A stretch of 64,000 nt of DNA. It comes from Nocardioides sp. URHA0032. Its GTDB lineage: Bacteria; Actinomycetota; Actinomycetes; Propionibacteriales; Nocardioidaceae. The first letter of the stretch is position 1; every line of letters begins with the position of its first letter. The notes beneath the pieces are model-generated. The model worked only from the letters and a program-made list of their open reading frames with translations, was not told the origin of the DNA and made no database searches. Of the stretch, positions 28,760 through 37,457 are shown in pieces. Location of the stretch: contig NZ_JIAV01000015.1 in assembly GCF_000620645.1 (NCBI RefSeq), positions 372,001 to 436,000 of the forward strand, written 5' to 3'. Made by a program: the position numbers and the translations under genes.

Positions 28760-30238
28760 ATGTCTCTGAACGCAACCTCCCCGGCCCGGGAGCTGCCGAC
28801 CGACCTGCCGCCGAACGCCGGCCGCGTGGCCGCCGGCATCGCGATCGTCCTGGTCGCCCAGCTCATGCTCGTGCTCGACGCCACCGTCGTGAACGTGGCC
28901 CTCCCGCGCATCGGCGCGGACCTCTCCTTCGGACCCGCCTCGCTCTCCTGGGTCCTCAACGCCTACACCCTTGCCTTCGGCGGCCTCCTGCTCCTCGGCG
29001 GTCGGCTGGGCGACGTCCGCGGCCGGCTCCGGCTCTTCGAGATCGGCCTCACCGTGTTCGTCATCGCCTCGGCGCTCGGTGGGCTCGCCCAGACGCCCGG
29101 CCAGCTGGTCGCCGCCCGGGCCGCCCAGGGCGTCGGCGCCGCGATGGCCGCACCCAGCGTCCTCGCACTGCTGACCACGAGCGCTCCCGACGAGGCGGCA
29201 CGCAACCGCGCGCTCGCGCTCTTCGGTGCCGTGTCCTCCGGTGGCGCCTCGATCGGCCTGCTGCTCGGCGGCGCGCTGACCGACGTCGGCTCGTGGCGCT
29301 GGACGCTGTTCATCAACGTCCCGATCGGCATCGCCGTACTTCTGCTGGCGCCGCGGTTCGTCACCGAGACCCGGCGCCGCCCCGGGAAGTTCGACGCGGT
29401 CGGCGCGCTGACCGCCACCCTCGGCGCGGTGTCCATCGTCTGGGCGCTGATCGGTACGCCGGAGCACGGCTGGCTCTCCGCCCGCACCATCGGCGGCTTC
29501 GCGCTCGGCCTGGTCCTGCTCGCGGTCCTGGCCCGCACCGAGGTGCGTCACCCGCACCCGCTGATCCAGCCGCACCTGGTGCGCAACCGGAACCGGGTCG
29601 CCGCGCTCGCGGTGATGGCCCTGATGATCGGCGCGAACCTGTCGATGTTCTTCCTGGTCGTGCAGTACGTGCAGCGGGTGCTCGGCTTCGGCCCGATGGC
29701 CTCGGGCGTCGCGTTCCTGCCGTTCAGCCTGGGCATCTTCGCGATGTCGCGGGTCACGCCGCGCCTGATCGGCACGCTCGGCCCGCGCACGATGATCCTC
29801 GTCGGCTCGGGCGCATTGGTCGTCGGCTACGCCTGGCTCAGCATGCTCGGCACGACCGACACCTACTTCGGCTCGGTGTTCGGCCCGATGACCATCGCCG
29901 GTCTCGCGACCGGACTCGTGTTCATGCCGATCACGGCGATCGTGCTCGGCGGTGTCGAGCCGGAGCACGCCGGCTCCGCGTCCGGCCTGCTGCAGACCAC
30001 GCAGCAGCTCGGCAGCGCGGTCGGCGTCGCGGCCATCGTGTCGGTGTACGCCGCCGGCGCGGTCCCGGGCGAGTTCGTGCCCGGCCTGAGCGCGGCCTTC
30101 CTCACCTCGGCGGCATTCGCCGCCGCGGGCCTGCTGGTCGCGACCTTCGTGCTGCGACCGGCGCCCCGGCAGGCCAAGGTCGGCGTGGTCGAGTCCGACG
30201 AGGACCTCGTCGAGGCGGTGGCCGCCGAGGCGGCCTGA
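28760..30238 (+). CDS. DHA2-family MFS drug exporter (EmrB/QacA-like)
   Basis: A 492-residue membrane protein with about 14 predicted helices. DHA2 marks: LDATVVNVALPRIGADL in helix 1, LLLGGRLGDVRGRLRLFEIG after helix 2, and GSWRWTLFINVPIG typical of EmrB-type exporters. A proton-coupled drug or metabolite exporter; substrate unknown. ATG 28760 is preceded by AGGA. Expression is probably controlled by the divergent TetR protein. Confidence 0.92.
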   Translation: MSLNATSPARELPTDLPPNAGRVAAGIAIVLVAQLMLVLDATVVNVALPRIGADLSFGPASLSWVLNAYTLAFGGLLLLGGRLGDVRGRLRLFEIGLTVFVIASALGGLAQTPGQLVAARAAQGVGAAMAAPSVLALLTTSAPDEAARNRALALFGAVSSGGASIGLLLGGALTDVGSWRWTLFINVPIGIAVLLLAPRFVTETRRRPGKFDAVGALTATLGAVSIVWALIGTPEHGWLSARTIGGFALGLVLLAVLARTEVRHPHPLIQPHLVRNRNRVAALAVMALMIGANLSMFFLVVQYVQRVLGFGPMASGVAFLPFSLGIFAMSRVTPRLIGTLGPRTMILVGSGALVVGYAWLSMLGTTDTYFGSVFGPMTIAGLATGLVFMPITAIVLGGVEPEHAGSASGLLQTTQQLGSAVGVAAIVSVYAAGAVPGEFVPGLSAAFLTSAAFAAAGLLVATFVLRPAPRQAKVGVVESDEDLVEAVAAEAA

Positions 30239-30254
30239 CCACCGGCGCGTGGAC

Positions 30255-30413
30255 TCAGCCGGCCCCTGCGAGAGCGGGGGCCGGCGTCCATGCGTAGCCG
30301 TCCCACCACCAGTGGCCGTCGGTGCTCACCAGCGGCACTCCCTCCACCGGGTCGGCGTGGAAGTGCGGCACCAGGCCGAGGAACGGCTCGACGCTCCAGC
30401 TGTCGTCACTCAT
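30255..30413 (-). CDS. Small hypothetical protein with a WWWDGYAW motif
   Basis: A 52-residue protein, MSDDSWSVEPFLGLVPHFH..., ending in DGHWWWDGYAWTPAPALAGAG. The WWWDGxxWT motif recalls DUF2510, which is often attached to membrane proteins, but here it stands alone. GGGGAGAG lies 6-7 nt before the ATG, which supports real translation and sets the start. Function unknown. A strong hairpin overlaps its last codons. Confidence 0.6.
   Translation of the reverse strand: MSDDSWSVEPFLGLVPHFHADPVEGVPLVSTDGHWWWDGYAWTPAPALAGAG
30258..30285. terminator. 9-bp stem hairpin terminator
   Basis: GCCGGCCCC, 10-nt loop, GGGGCCGGC. It lies 20 bp after the MFS stop and inside the last codons of the converging small gene, so it could end the exporter transcript. 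Confidence 0.6.
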
Positions 30414-30558
30414 GATCGTCTCTCCCCCCGCAGATGCGGATCCTCCTCTCACCAATGTGAGCTCATCGGGGGCGGTCGGCGCCGACTTGAGGAAACCTTG
30501 CGCGAACTTCGAGCCCGTCATTGTCGGCGATCCCTGTTACTGGTGTGACTGTTGAGGT

Positions 30559-30564
30559 TATGGT
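30559..30564 (+). promoter_or_regulatory. -10 element of the DUF1906 gene (TATGGT)
   Basis: TATGGT with a possible -35 TTACTG at 30537-30542 (16-bp spacer). Start would lie about 26 nt before the ATG, leaving room for the TGGAG ribosome site. The rest of the 183-bp gap before the gene shows nothing clear. Confidence 0.45.
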
Positions 30565-30596
30565 GGCCGGGCTTCCCCGCACCCTTGGAGTTCCGT

Positions 30597-31997
30597 ATGT
30601 CTCGCCCGGCTCGCACCCTGCTGCGCCGCACCTGTGCCCTGCTCACCGGCGGCGCGCTCGCCGCCGCCACGCTCGTGGCGCTCTCGACACCGGACGGTGA
30701 CGCCGTACCGGCCGCGAAGACCGCCCGCCGGGCGAACGTCGTGACGCCGGGCAGCCTCACCGGCTACGGCTTCGACCAGTGCCACACCCCCGACCAGGCG
30801 CAGATGGACCGCTGGCTGCAGAGCTCGCCGTTCTGGGCGGTCGGCGTCTACATGAGCGGCGCCTCGCGCGCGTGCCGTGACCAGCCGAACCTGACACCGG
30901 GCTGGGTGAGCGCGCAGCTCCGCAAGGGATGGCGGATCCTGCCGATCACCCTCGGGCCACAGGCGTCCTGCCAGCCGCGATTCCCCCGGTACGGCGACGA
31001 CCCGACGATCATCCCCAGGCCCGGTGCCGACGGCCGGTACGGCAAGGCCCGCAAGCAGGGCAGCGCCGAGGCGGCCAGGAGCGTCGGGACGGCCCAGGAG
31101 CTCGGCATCGTCGCGGGCAGCACCCTCTGGTACGACCTCGAGGGCTTCGACCTGCGCAACACCCGGTGCCGCGAGTCGGCGCTGGCGTTCCTCAGCGGCT
31201 GGTCCTGGCAGATCCGCCAGCTCGGGTACGTCTCCGGCGTCTACTCCAGCGCCGGCTCGGGCATCAAGATGCTCGACGACGCCCGGTACAAGAAGCGCCC
31301 CGACGTCGCGCTGCCGGACCAGATCTGGGTGGCCCGCTGGGACGGTCGCGCGAACACCGACACCGAGGCGCAGTACCTGCGCTCCGACGGCTGGCGCCCG
31401 CACGCCCGGATCAAGCAGTACCAGGGCGGCCACGACGAGACGTGGGGAGGCGTCACGATCAACATCGACCGCAACTTCGTCGACGTCGGCACCGGGTCGG
31501 TCGCCGTACCGGAGAACCACTGCGGCGGCGTGAAGATCGCCTACGGCGTCTACCCCGTGCTCCAGCCGGGCACCGGCAACAACACGCCGCCGGCCGCGAA
31601 GGTGCAGGTCGTGCAGTGCCTGCTGCACGAGCAGGGGCTCTACAACGGCAGGGTCAACGGGATCTACAACGCCCGCACCCAGGCCGCCGTCCAGGCCTGG
31701 CAGACCAAGAAGGGCTTCCCGGTCTCGACGACCTGGAACCGGCGGAACTGGATGTCGCTGCTGGTCGCCGGCGACCGCCCGGTGATCAAGTTCGGGTCTG
31801 CCAGCCCGGCGGTGCGCCGGGTGCAGCGAGCACTCAACGCCGTCACGGACCGCTCGGTCCCGATCCGGGCCACCGGCGTCTTCGACAGCCAGACCACGAC
31901 CGCGCTCGCGGCGTACCAGGACCGGGTCGGCCTCGACCCGAACGGTGTCGTCGCCGCGCCCACCTGGAAGGCGCTGGCGGCCGGTCGGCGGGGGTAG
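30597..31997 (+). CDS. Secreted DUF1906 glycoside-hydrolase-like protein with two peptidoglycan-binding domains
   Basis: A 466-residue exported protein. Signal peptide: RTLLRRTCALLTGGALAAAT. Residues about 50-300 are a DUF1906 (Rv2525c-like glycoside-hydrolase-like) TIM-barrel domain: GYGFDQCHTPDQAQMDRWLQ, FWAVGVYMSGASRAC, TLWYDLEGFDL, VSGVYSSAGSGI. Two PG_binding_1 repeats follow (VQVVQCLLHEQGLYNGRVNG, and VRRVQRALNAVTD...). Predicted to act on or bind the cell wall. ATG 30597 has TGGAG 7 nt upstream. The TAG stop is supplied by the second copy of the 61-bp palindromic repeat. Confidence 0.88.
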   Translation: MSRPARTLLRRTCALLTGGALAAATLVALSTPDGDAVPAAKTARRANVVTPGSLTGYGFDQCHTPDQAQMDRWLQSSPFWAVGVYMSGASRACRDQPNLTPGWVSAQLRKGWRILPITLGPQASCQPRFPRYGDDPTIIPRPGADGRYGKARKQGSAEAARSVGTAQELGIVAGSTLWYDLEGFDLRNTRCRESALAFLSGWSWQIRQLGYVSGVYSSAGSGIKMLDDARYKKRPDVALPDQIWVARWDGRANTDTEAQYLRSDGWRPHARIKQYQGGHDETWGGVTINIDRNFVDVGTGSVAVPENHCGGVKIAYGVYPVLQPGTGNNTPPAAKVQVVQCLLHEQGLYNGRVNGIYNARTQAAVQAWQTKKGFPVSTTWNRRNWMSLLVAGDRPVIKFGSASPAVRRVQRALNAVTDRSVPIRATGVFDSQTTTALAAYQDRVGLDPNGVVAAPTWKALAAGRRG

Positions 31998-32054
31998 TCC
32001 CTGGCGAAAACGTCGTAGAACCGGTCGTTCGACGACATCCTGGGCAGGGACTAC
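31994..32054. repeat. 61-bp palindromic repeat, copy 2
   Basis: GTAGTCCCTGGC ... GGCAGGGACTAC: same length and ends as copy 1 at 23589-23649, centre diverged but still partly self-complementary. It fills the whole gap between two converging genes. The TAG inside the left end terminates the DUF1906 gene, and the TAG on the other strand of the right end terminates the DUF3817 gene. It may act as a two-way terminator here. Confidence 0.75.
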
Positions 32055-32506
32055 CCGGCCGGCGGGCCGACCAGGAGGGCGAGCCCGGTGAGGGCCAGCA
32101 CCGCGACGAGGCCGGCGATCGCGCCGCGGACGGGGTTGCGGACCAGCCACGCGACGAGGGCCTCGACGCGACCCGAGGGAGCCGAGCCGCGCAGCCGCCA
32201 CGAGGACCCGAGGGCGGAACGCCGCTCGGCGTACCTCTCGAAGACGACCGTGCAGAACGGCGGGACCGAGGCGGCCAGGCCGAGCAGCAGCCGGCCGCGC
32301 GACCAACGCTGATCGACGGCCAGGAGGAGGGTCGTGAGGCAGTACGCCACGAACACGATCCCGTGCAGCATCCCGAAGACCCGGACGCCCACGTCGGTGA
32401 CATCGGTGTACTTGAGCACCATGCCGGTGAGCAGCAGCGCCCAGGTGACCGCCTCGGCGACGGCGACGCGGCGGAAGAGGCTCCCGGGGTCCTCGAGCGG
32501 GCTCAT
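32051..32506 (-). CDS. DUF3817 integral membrane protein
   Basis: A 151-residue membrane protein with four predicted helices; [19 protein letters not shown] and [20 protein letters not shown] match the DUF3817 (YdzA-like) family. Function unknown. Its ATG overlaps the purQ TGA (ATGA), so it is translated with purS-purQ. Confidence 0.85.
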   Translation of the reverse strand: MSPLEDPGSLFRRVAVAEAVTWALLLTGMVLKYTDVTDVGVRVFGMLHGIVFVAYCLTTLLLAVDQRWSRGRLLLGLAASVPPFCTVVFERYAERRSALGSSWRLRGSAPSGRVEALVAWLVRNPVRGAIAGLVAVLALTGLALLVGPPAG

Positions 32507-33171
32507 GAGAAGACGGACTCGGCGAGGCTGGTGAAGAAGCCGAGCCCGTCGGTGCCGGCGCCGGTCAGCGACTCGACCGCGTGCTCGGGGTGCGGCATCA
32601 GGCCGACCACGTTGCCGCGGTCGTTGGTGATGCCGGCGATGTCGCGCAGCGAGCCGTTCGGGTTGTCGCCGAGGTAGCGCGCGACGACGCGCCCGTCCCC
32701 CTCGAGCCGGTCGAGGGTCTCGTCGTCCGCGACGAACCCGCCCTCGCCGTTCTTGAGCACGATGGTGACGACGTCACCCTCGGCGTACGCCGAGGTCCAC
32801 GGCGTGCGGTTGTTCTCGATCCGCAGCGACTGGTCGCGGCAGACGAACTTGCGGTGGTCGTTGCGGATCAGCGCCCCGGGCAGCAGGTGGGACTCGCAGA
32901 GGATCTGGAACCCGTTGCAGATGCCGAGCACCGGCATCCCCCTCCCGGCGGCGTCGATGACCTCGGTCATCACCGGGGAGAAGCGCGAGATCGCGCCGCA
33001 GCGCAGGTAGTCGCCGTACGAGAAGCCGCCCGGCAGCACGACGGCGTCGACGCCCTGCAGGTCGTGGTCGCCGTGCCAGAGGGCGACGGCCTCGTGGCCG
33101 CCGACGCGGACCGCGCGCTGCGCGTCGACGTCGTCCAGCGAGCCGGGGAAGGTGACGACCCCGACCTTCAC
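32503..33171 (-). CDS. purQ: Phosphoribosylformylglycinamidine synthase, glutaminase subunit PurQ
   Basis: A 222-residue class I glutamine amidotransferase giving ammonia to PurL. Nucleophile Cys85 in [11 protein letters not shown]; the His/Glu of the triad in [29 protein letters not shown] is diagnostic. GTG 33171 shares GTGA with the purS stop, which fixes the start. Operon purS-purQ-DUF3817. Confidence 0.96.
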   Translation of the reverse strand: MKVGVVTFPGSLDDVDAQRAVRVGGHEAVALWHGDHDLQGVDAVVLPGGFSYGDYLRCGAISRFSPVMTEVIDAAGRGMPVLGICNGFQILCESHLLPGALIRNDHRKFVCRDQSLRIENNRTPWTSAYAEGDVVTIVLKNGEGGFVADDETLDRLEGDGRVVARYLGDNPNGSLRDIAGITNDRGNVVGLMPHPEHAVESLTGAGTDGLGFFTSLAESVFS

Positions 33172-33419
33172 GCCCCCTCCTCCACGCGGACCGTGAAGTT
33201 CTCGATGACCGGGTTCGAGAGCAGCGTCTCGGCCATCTTCTCGACCTCGGCCAGCACGTCGTCGGTCACCTCGCCGTCGAAGGCGAGCTCGAACCGCTTG
33301 CCCTGACGGACGTCGGTGACCCCGGAGAACCCCAGCCGGGGCAGCGCACCGTGGACGGCCTTGCCCTGGGGGTCGAGGATCTCGGGCTTGGGCATCACGT
33401 CGACGACGACTCGGGGCAC
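33168..33419 (-). CDS. purS: Phosphoribosylformylglycinamidine synthase subunit PurS
   Basis: An 83-residue protein that bridges PurL and PurQ in the FGAM synthase complex. [39 protein letters not shown] and [16 protein letters not shown] are family marks. GTG 33419 lies 6 nt after TAGACT, a leaderless promoter for the whole purS-purQ unit. Confidence 0.95.
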   Translation of the reverse strand: MPRVVVDVMPKPEILDPQGKAVHGALPRLGFSGVTDVRQGKRFELAFDGEVTDDVLAEVEKMAETLLSNPVIENFTVRVEEGA

Positions 33420-33425
33420 GCGCCC

Positions 33426-33431
33426 AGTCTA
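33426..33431 (-). promoter_or_regulatory. -10 element of purS-purQ (TAGACT, leaderless)
   Basis: TAGACT on the minus strand, 6 nt before GTG 33419; same hexamer as purF. Confidence 0.6.
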
Positions 33432-33454
33432 GAAGACTGCGGCAGACTGTCCGC

Positions 33455-33958
33455 ATGAGCATGCCCACCGGACTGCCCGGCGCCAACCCGCTCCGTCTGG
33501 AGTACCCCCAGTCGCTGGCCGTGTACGACGACTACGCGGCCGCACAGAAGACCGTCGACTTCCTCAGCGACAACAAGTTCCCGGTCCAGCACCTGATGAT
33601 CGTCGGCACCGACCTCAAGCGGGTCGAGCGGATCACCGGGCGCCTGACCACCGCTCGGGTCGCCCTCGGCGGCGTGCTGTCCGGCCTCTGGCTCGGACTC
33701 TTCGTCGGGCTGATCTTCTCCTTCTTCGTCGACGACAGCATCCTCGCGATGCTCGTGTCGACGATGCTGCTCGGCGCCGTGTTCGGCGTGACCTGGGCAC
33801 TGCTCGGCTACGCGCTCACCCGCGGCCAGCGCGACTTCTCGTCGGTGACGCAGGTCGTCGCCACCCGCTACGAGGTCCTCGTCGAGCACAAGGTCGCCGC
33901 CGACGCCCGCGAGCTGCTCGCCAAGCTGCCCGGCGCGCTTCCCAACCCGTTCCAGTGA
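33455..33958 (+). CDS. General stress protein 17M-like membrane protein
   Basis: A 167-residue protein. Residues about 18-65 form the small YflT/GSP17M-like domain ([37 protein letters not shown]), followed by two helices ([38 protein letters not shown]). Function unknown; members are often stress-induced. It diverges from purS with 35 bp between starts and is followed 19 bp later by a reductase-like gene. Confidence 0.8.
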   Translation: MSMPTGLPGANPLRLEYPQSLAVYDDYAAAQKTVDFLSDNKFPVQHLMIVGTDLKRVERITGRLTTARVALGGVLSGLWLGLFVGLIFSFFVDDSILAMLVSTMLLGAVFGVTWALLGYALTRGQRDFSSVTQVVATRYEVLVEHKVAADARELLAKLPGALPNPFQ

Positions 33959-33977
33959 CGCCCCGGTCGGAGCACCC

Positions 33978-34583
33978 ATGACCCACACCACCGCCCACAT
34001 GTCGGTGTCCCTCGACGGCTTCGTCGCCGGCCCCGGGCAGACGTACGACGACCCGCTGGGCCGGGGCGGGATGGCGCTGCACACGTGGCACATCGGGTCC
34101 GACCTGCACGAGGTCGACCAGCGCTGGACCGACCGGCTGCTGCGCGAGCGCGGCGCGTACGTGATGGGGCGCAACATGTTCGGCCCGGTCCGCGGCGGCT
34201 GGGACACCTGGGACTCGGAGTGGCGCGGCTGGTGGGGCGACGAGCCGCCGTACCACGCGCCGGTGTTCGTGCTGACCCACCACGAGCACGCGCCCATCGA
34301 GATGCAGGGCGGCACGACGTTCCACTTCGTCACCGGTGGCATCGTGGAGGCGCTGCGGCTGGCCCGCGAGGCCGGTGACGGCGACGTGGACGTCGCCGGC
34401 GGTGCGTCGGCGGTGCGACAGGTGATCGCCGCGGGCGAGCTCGACGAGCTCACCCTCGACATCGTCCCGGTGGTGCTCGGCGACGGCGAGCGGATCTTCG
34501 ACGGCAGCGTGCGGCCCGCGCTCGAGCAGCTCGAGGTCGAGCACTCACCGCTCGCGACGCACGCGCGCTACCGGGTCAGCTGA
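33978..34583 (+). CDS. Dihydrofolate reductase family protein (RibD C-terminal-like)
   Basis: A 201-residue oxidoreductase of the RibD_C fold: MSVSLDGFVAGPGQ, GAYVMGRNMFG, FVTGGIVEALRLA, DVAGGASAVRQVI and ELTLDIVPVVLGDGERIF. It probably binds NADPH; substrate unknown. GGAG 6 nt before the ATG. Its last 8 bases overlap the end of the converging CoA ligase gene. Confidence 0.88.
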   Translation: MTHTTAHMSVSLDGFVAGPGQTYDDPLGRGGMALHTWHIGSDLHEVDQRWTDRLLRERGAYVMGRNMFGPVRGGWDTWDSEWRGWWGDEPPYHAPVFVLTHHEHAPIEMQGGTTFHFVTGGIVEALRLAREAGDGDVDVAGGASAVRQVIAAGELDELTLDIVPVVLGDGERIFDGSVRPALEQLEVEHSPLATHARYRVS

Positions 34584-36138
34584 GCTCGCGCTTGAGGATC
34601 TTGCCGGTGGAGGTCATCGGCAGCGCCTCGACGAACTCCACGACGCGCGGGTACTTGTAGCTCGCCATCTGCTCCTTGCCCCACGCCACCAGCTCGTCCT
34701 CGGTGATCGCGGCGCCGCCGTTCAGGATCACGACCGCCTTGATCTCCTCGCCATGGCTCTCGTGGGGTACGCCGATGACCGCGGCCAGCGAGACGGCCTC
34801 GTGGGTCATCAGGACCTCCTCGATCTCGCGCGGGTACACGTTGTAGCCGCCACGGATGATCATGTCCTTGGACCGGTCGACGATGTAGTACCAGCCGTCC
34901 TCGTCGCGGCGGCCCAGGTCGCCGGAGCGGAACCAGCCGTCGCGGATCGCCTCGTCGGTGGCGTCGGGCCGGCCGTAGTAGCCCTTCATGATGTTGTGGC
35001 CCTTGATCGCGATCTCGCCGATCGCGTCCTCACCGGTCACCTCGTTCCACTCCGGGTCGATGAGCTTCATCTCGACGCCCGGGATCGGCGCCCCGACCGA
35101 GCCGACCCGCACCGGCTCGCCGTACTTCGAGAACGACGCCACCGGCGAGGTCTCCGAGAGGCCGTAGCCCTCCAGGATCGTGACGCCGAACTTCCGCTGG
35201 AAGTCCTTGTGCACCTCGACCGGCAGCGCCGAGCCGCCTGCGACCGCGACGCGGAGGTTCTGCGCGAGGGCCGAGACGTCGAGGTCCGGGTCGTCGGCGA
35301 GCGCACCGAGCAGACCCCAGTACATGGTCGGAACTCCGGCGAAGAACGAGATCTCCTCCTTCAGCATCAGCTGGAGGGCGGCGTGGGCCTCGAAGCGCGG
35401 CAGCATGACGACCGTGCCGCCGTAGGCGAAGGCGCCGTTCTGGCAGACCGACTGGCCGAACGAGTGGAACAGCGGCAGCACGCAGAGATAGGTGTCCGGG
35501 TGCTCGGCGCTCGCGCCGAACAGCGCCTCGCCGGACAGCGCGTTGTCGCGCATGTTGCGGTGCCGCAGCTCGGCGCCCTTGGGCTGACCGGTCGTCCCGG
35601 AGGTGTAGAGGATCACCGCGGTGTCGTCCTCGTCGGTGCCGACGGTCTCGAACTCACCGGACTGCACCGCGAGGGCCTGGGCCAGTGTCTCGGTGCCCGC
35701 GATCGGCGACGGCGCACCCAGGTCGGCGGTGATCGTGAAGAAGTAGCGGCAGTCGTCGGCCTGCTGGAAGCCGGCGTAGCCCTCCTGCGCCATCGGCAGA
35801 TCCGGGGTGCCCTCGAAGCAGAAGTAGGCCTTGGCGTCCGAGTCGTTCAGGTGGTAGCCCACCTCCCGGCCCTTGAGCAGCACGTTGAGCGGTACGACGG
35901 TGGCGCCGGCCTTCAGGATGCCGAAGTAGACCACCGTGAAGTACGGCAGGTTCGGGCAGGTCAGCGCGACCTTGTCGCCGGGCTGGATGCCACGGGCGAC
36001 GAGCAGGTTCGCGACCATGCTGGCGAACGAGTCCACCTCGGCGTACGACATGCGCGTGTCCCCGAGGACGATCGCGGTGCGGTCGGGGTACTGCGCGGCG
36101 CTGTCCTCGAGCAGGGACGCCAGGTTGTACGTCGTCAT
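34576..36138 (-). CDS. Long-chain fatty acid--CoA ligase (acyl-CoA synthetase)
   Basis: A 520-residue AMP-forming ligase of the ANL superfamily, activating a fatty or other carboxylic acid to its CoA thioester. A3 motif ILYTSGTTGQPKGAELRHRN, A5 GYGLSETSPVA, A7/A8 FRSGDLGRRDEDG and IVDRSKDMIIRGGYNVYP, and the A10 catalytic Lys in PMTSTGKILKRE are intact. Chain-length preference is unknown. ATG 36138 is 6 nt after TAGGTT, whose first three bases are the TAG stop of the SRPBCC gene. Confidence 0.92.
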   Translation of the reverse strand: MTTYNLASLLEDSAAQYPDRTAIVLGDTRMSYAEVDSFASMVANLLVARGIQPGDKVALTCPNLPYFTVVYFGILKAGATVVPLNVLLKGREVGYHLNDSDAKAYFCFEGTPDLPMAQEGYAGFQQADDCRYFFTITADLGAPSPIAGTETLAQALAVQSGEFETVGTDEDDTAVILYTSGTTGQPKGAELRHRNMRDNALSGEALFGASAEHPDTYLCVLPLFHSFGQSVCQNGAFAYGGTVVMLPRFEAHAALQLMLKEEISFFAGVPTMYWGLLGALADDPDLDVSALAQNLRVAVAGGSALPVEVHKDFQRKFGVTILEGYGLSETSPVASFSKYGEPVRVGSVGAPIPGVEMKLIDPEWNEVTGEDAIGEIAIKGHNIMKGYYGRPDATDEAIRDGWFRSGDLGRRDEDGWYYIVDRSKDMIIRGGYNVYPREIEEVLMTHEAVSLAAVIGVPHESHGEEIKAVVILNGGAAITEDELVAWGKEQMASYKYPRVVEFVEALPMTSTGKILKRELS

Positions 36139-36144
36139 GCGTGC

Positions 36145-36150
36145 AACCTA
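36145..36150 (-). promoter_or_regulatory. -10 element of the CoA ligase (TAGGTT, leaderless)
   Basis: TAGGTT on the minus strand, 6 nt before ATG 36138; it begins with the stop codon (36148-36150) of the upstream gene. Confidence 0.6.
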
Positions 36151-36528
36151 CTGCGAGATCACGCTCGCGGCCCGGCGCAGGTCGGCACGGACGGCGTACG
36201 GCGCGAGCAGCCGGAGGGGGAGGACGGTGTCCACCGTCGCCGTGACCTCACAACCGGTCGCCGTCTCCGCGAAGTCGAGCGTCAGCGCCGCGCTGATGCC
36301 GTGCCAGGTGCCGCGCTCGGTCCACCGGCGGGGCCGGTCGAGCTCGGTCGTCTCCATCAGCGGGCGGAGACCGGGACGGGTCACGTCCACCCAGGTCTGC
36401 CCGACCCGCGGCTCGCCGTCGACGTCCGCGACGCGGGCCAGCGACGACTGCCACTCGGCCCGGTTGCGCGGGTCGACGAGGTAGTCGAAGGCGACCTCGC
36501 GCGGCACCGGGAACGCGACGACTACCAA
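36148..36528 (-). CDS. SRPBCC family protein (polyketide cyclase/START-like)
   Basis: A 126-residue small-ligand-binding fold: VAFPVPREVAFDYLVDPRNR, then GQTWVDVTRPGLRPLMETTELDRP and a long C-terminal helix (LLAPYAVRADLRRAASVIS). Ligand unknown. The start is uncertain: TTG 36528 gives a complete first strand and overlaps the purC stop by 7 bp; GTG 36507 is the alternative. Confidence 0.7.
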   Translation of the reverse strand: MVVVAFPVPREVAFDYLVDPRNRAEWQSSLARVADVDGEPRVGQTWVDVTRPGLRPLMETTELDRPRRWTERGTWHGISAALTLDFAETATGCEVTATVDTVLPLRLLAPYAVRADLRRAASVISQ

Positions 36529-37400
36529 CGCTCTCCCGTCAGGAGCTCGTACGCCTCCAGGTAGCGCGACCGGGTCTGCTCGACGACCGCGTCGGGCAAC
36601 GGCGGCGGGGGCTCGCCGGAGGAGCGGTCCCACCCGGACTCCGGCGAGAGCGCCCAGTTCCGCACGATCTGCTTGTCGTACGACGGCTGCGACCGTCCCG
36701 GCCGCCACTCGTCGGCCGGCCAGAAGCGGGACGAGTCGGGCGTGAGCACCTCGTCGGCGATCACGGTCGTCCCGTCCGCCCGGGCGCCGAACTCGAGCTT
36801 GGTGTCGGCCAGGATGATGCCGCGCTCGCGGGCGATCTGCTCGGCCCGGCCGTAGACCGCGAGTGTCAGGTCGCGCAGCTCCGCCGCCCGGTCGGCGCCG
36901 ATCGTCCGGACCACGGCGTCGTACGACACGTTCTCGTCGTGGTCTCCGAGATCGGCCTTGGTGGCGGGGGTGAAGACGGGCCCGGCGAGCCGGCTGCCGT
37001 CCTCCAGGCCCGCCGGCAGCGGGATGCCGCAGACCTCCCCGGTCGCGCGGTAGTCGAGCAGGCCGGAGCCGGTGAGGTAGCCGCGGGCCACGCACTCGAC
37101 CGGGTACATCTCGAGCCGCTCGCAGCGCACGGCGCGGCCACGCACGGACGCGGGCACGTCGGTCGAGACCACGTGGTTGGGCGCCAGGCCCGCGAGCTGG
37201 TCGAACCACCACAGCGACATCCGGGTCAGGATCTCGCCCTTGTCCGGGATCGTCGTCTCGAGGACGAAGTCGAAGATCGAGATCCGGTCGCTGGCGACCA
37301 TCAGCAGGTCGCCGTCCGGCAGCTCGTAGAGGTCGCGCACCTTGCCGCTGTGCAGGTGGGTCGCGCCCTCGACGGTCGGCGCGGGCGGGATGTTGAGCAC
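36522..37400 (-). CDS. purC: Phosphoribosylaminoimidazole-succinocarboxamide synthase
   Basis: A 292-residue SAICAR synthetase (ATP-dependent ligation of aspartate to CAIR). Motifs: HSGKVRDLYELPDGDLLMVA, SDRISIFDFVLETTIPDKGE, CVARGYLTGSGLLDY, FTPATKADLGDHDENV, ILADTKLEFG and DEVLTPDSSRFWP. Length fits the longer actinobacterial/yeast-like form. GTG 37400 is 6 nt after TAGAGT. Confidence 0.96.
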   Translation of the reverse strand: MLNIPPAPTVEGATHLHSGKVRDLYELPDGDLLMVASDRISIFDFVLETTIPDKGEILTRMSLWWFDQLAGLAPNHVVSTDVPASVRGRAVRCERLEMYPVECVARGYLTGSGLLDYRATGEVCGIPLPAGLEDGSRLAGPVFTPATKADLGDHDENVSYDAVVRTIGADRAAELRDLTLAVYGRAEQIARERGIILADTKLEFGARADGTTVIADEVLTPDSSRFWPADEWRPGRSQPSYDKQIVRNWALSPESGWDRSSGEPPPPLPDAVVEQTRSRYLEAYELLTGERW

Positions 37401-37406
37401 GGGATC

Positions 37407-37412
37407 ACTCTA
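37407..37412 (-). promoter_or_regulatory. -10 element of purC (TAGAGT, leaderless)
   Basis: TAGAGT on the minus strand, 6 nt before GTG 37400; sequence context CTTCTAGA is shared with purS. Confidence 0.6.
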
Positions 37413-37445
37413 GAAGGACCGCTGTTTGATGTATTCCTATCGGGT

Positions 37446-37451
37446 TACTGT
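37446..37451 (+). promoter_or_regulatory. -10 element of the sulfotransferase (TACTGT, leaderless)
   Basis: TACTGT 6 nt before GTG 37458. No clear -35 at standard distance. Confidence 0.5.
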
Positions 37452-37457
37452 AGTTCC

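Noticed and set aside
30414..30596. c-di-AMP (ydaO-type) riboswitch before the cell-wall DUF1906 gene
   Set aside because: Such riboswitches precede actinobacterial cell-wall hydrolases, but the expected conserved blocks are not visible and the likely -10 leaves a leader of only about 26 nt.
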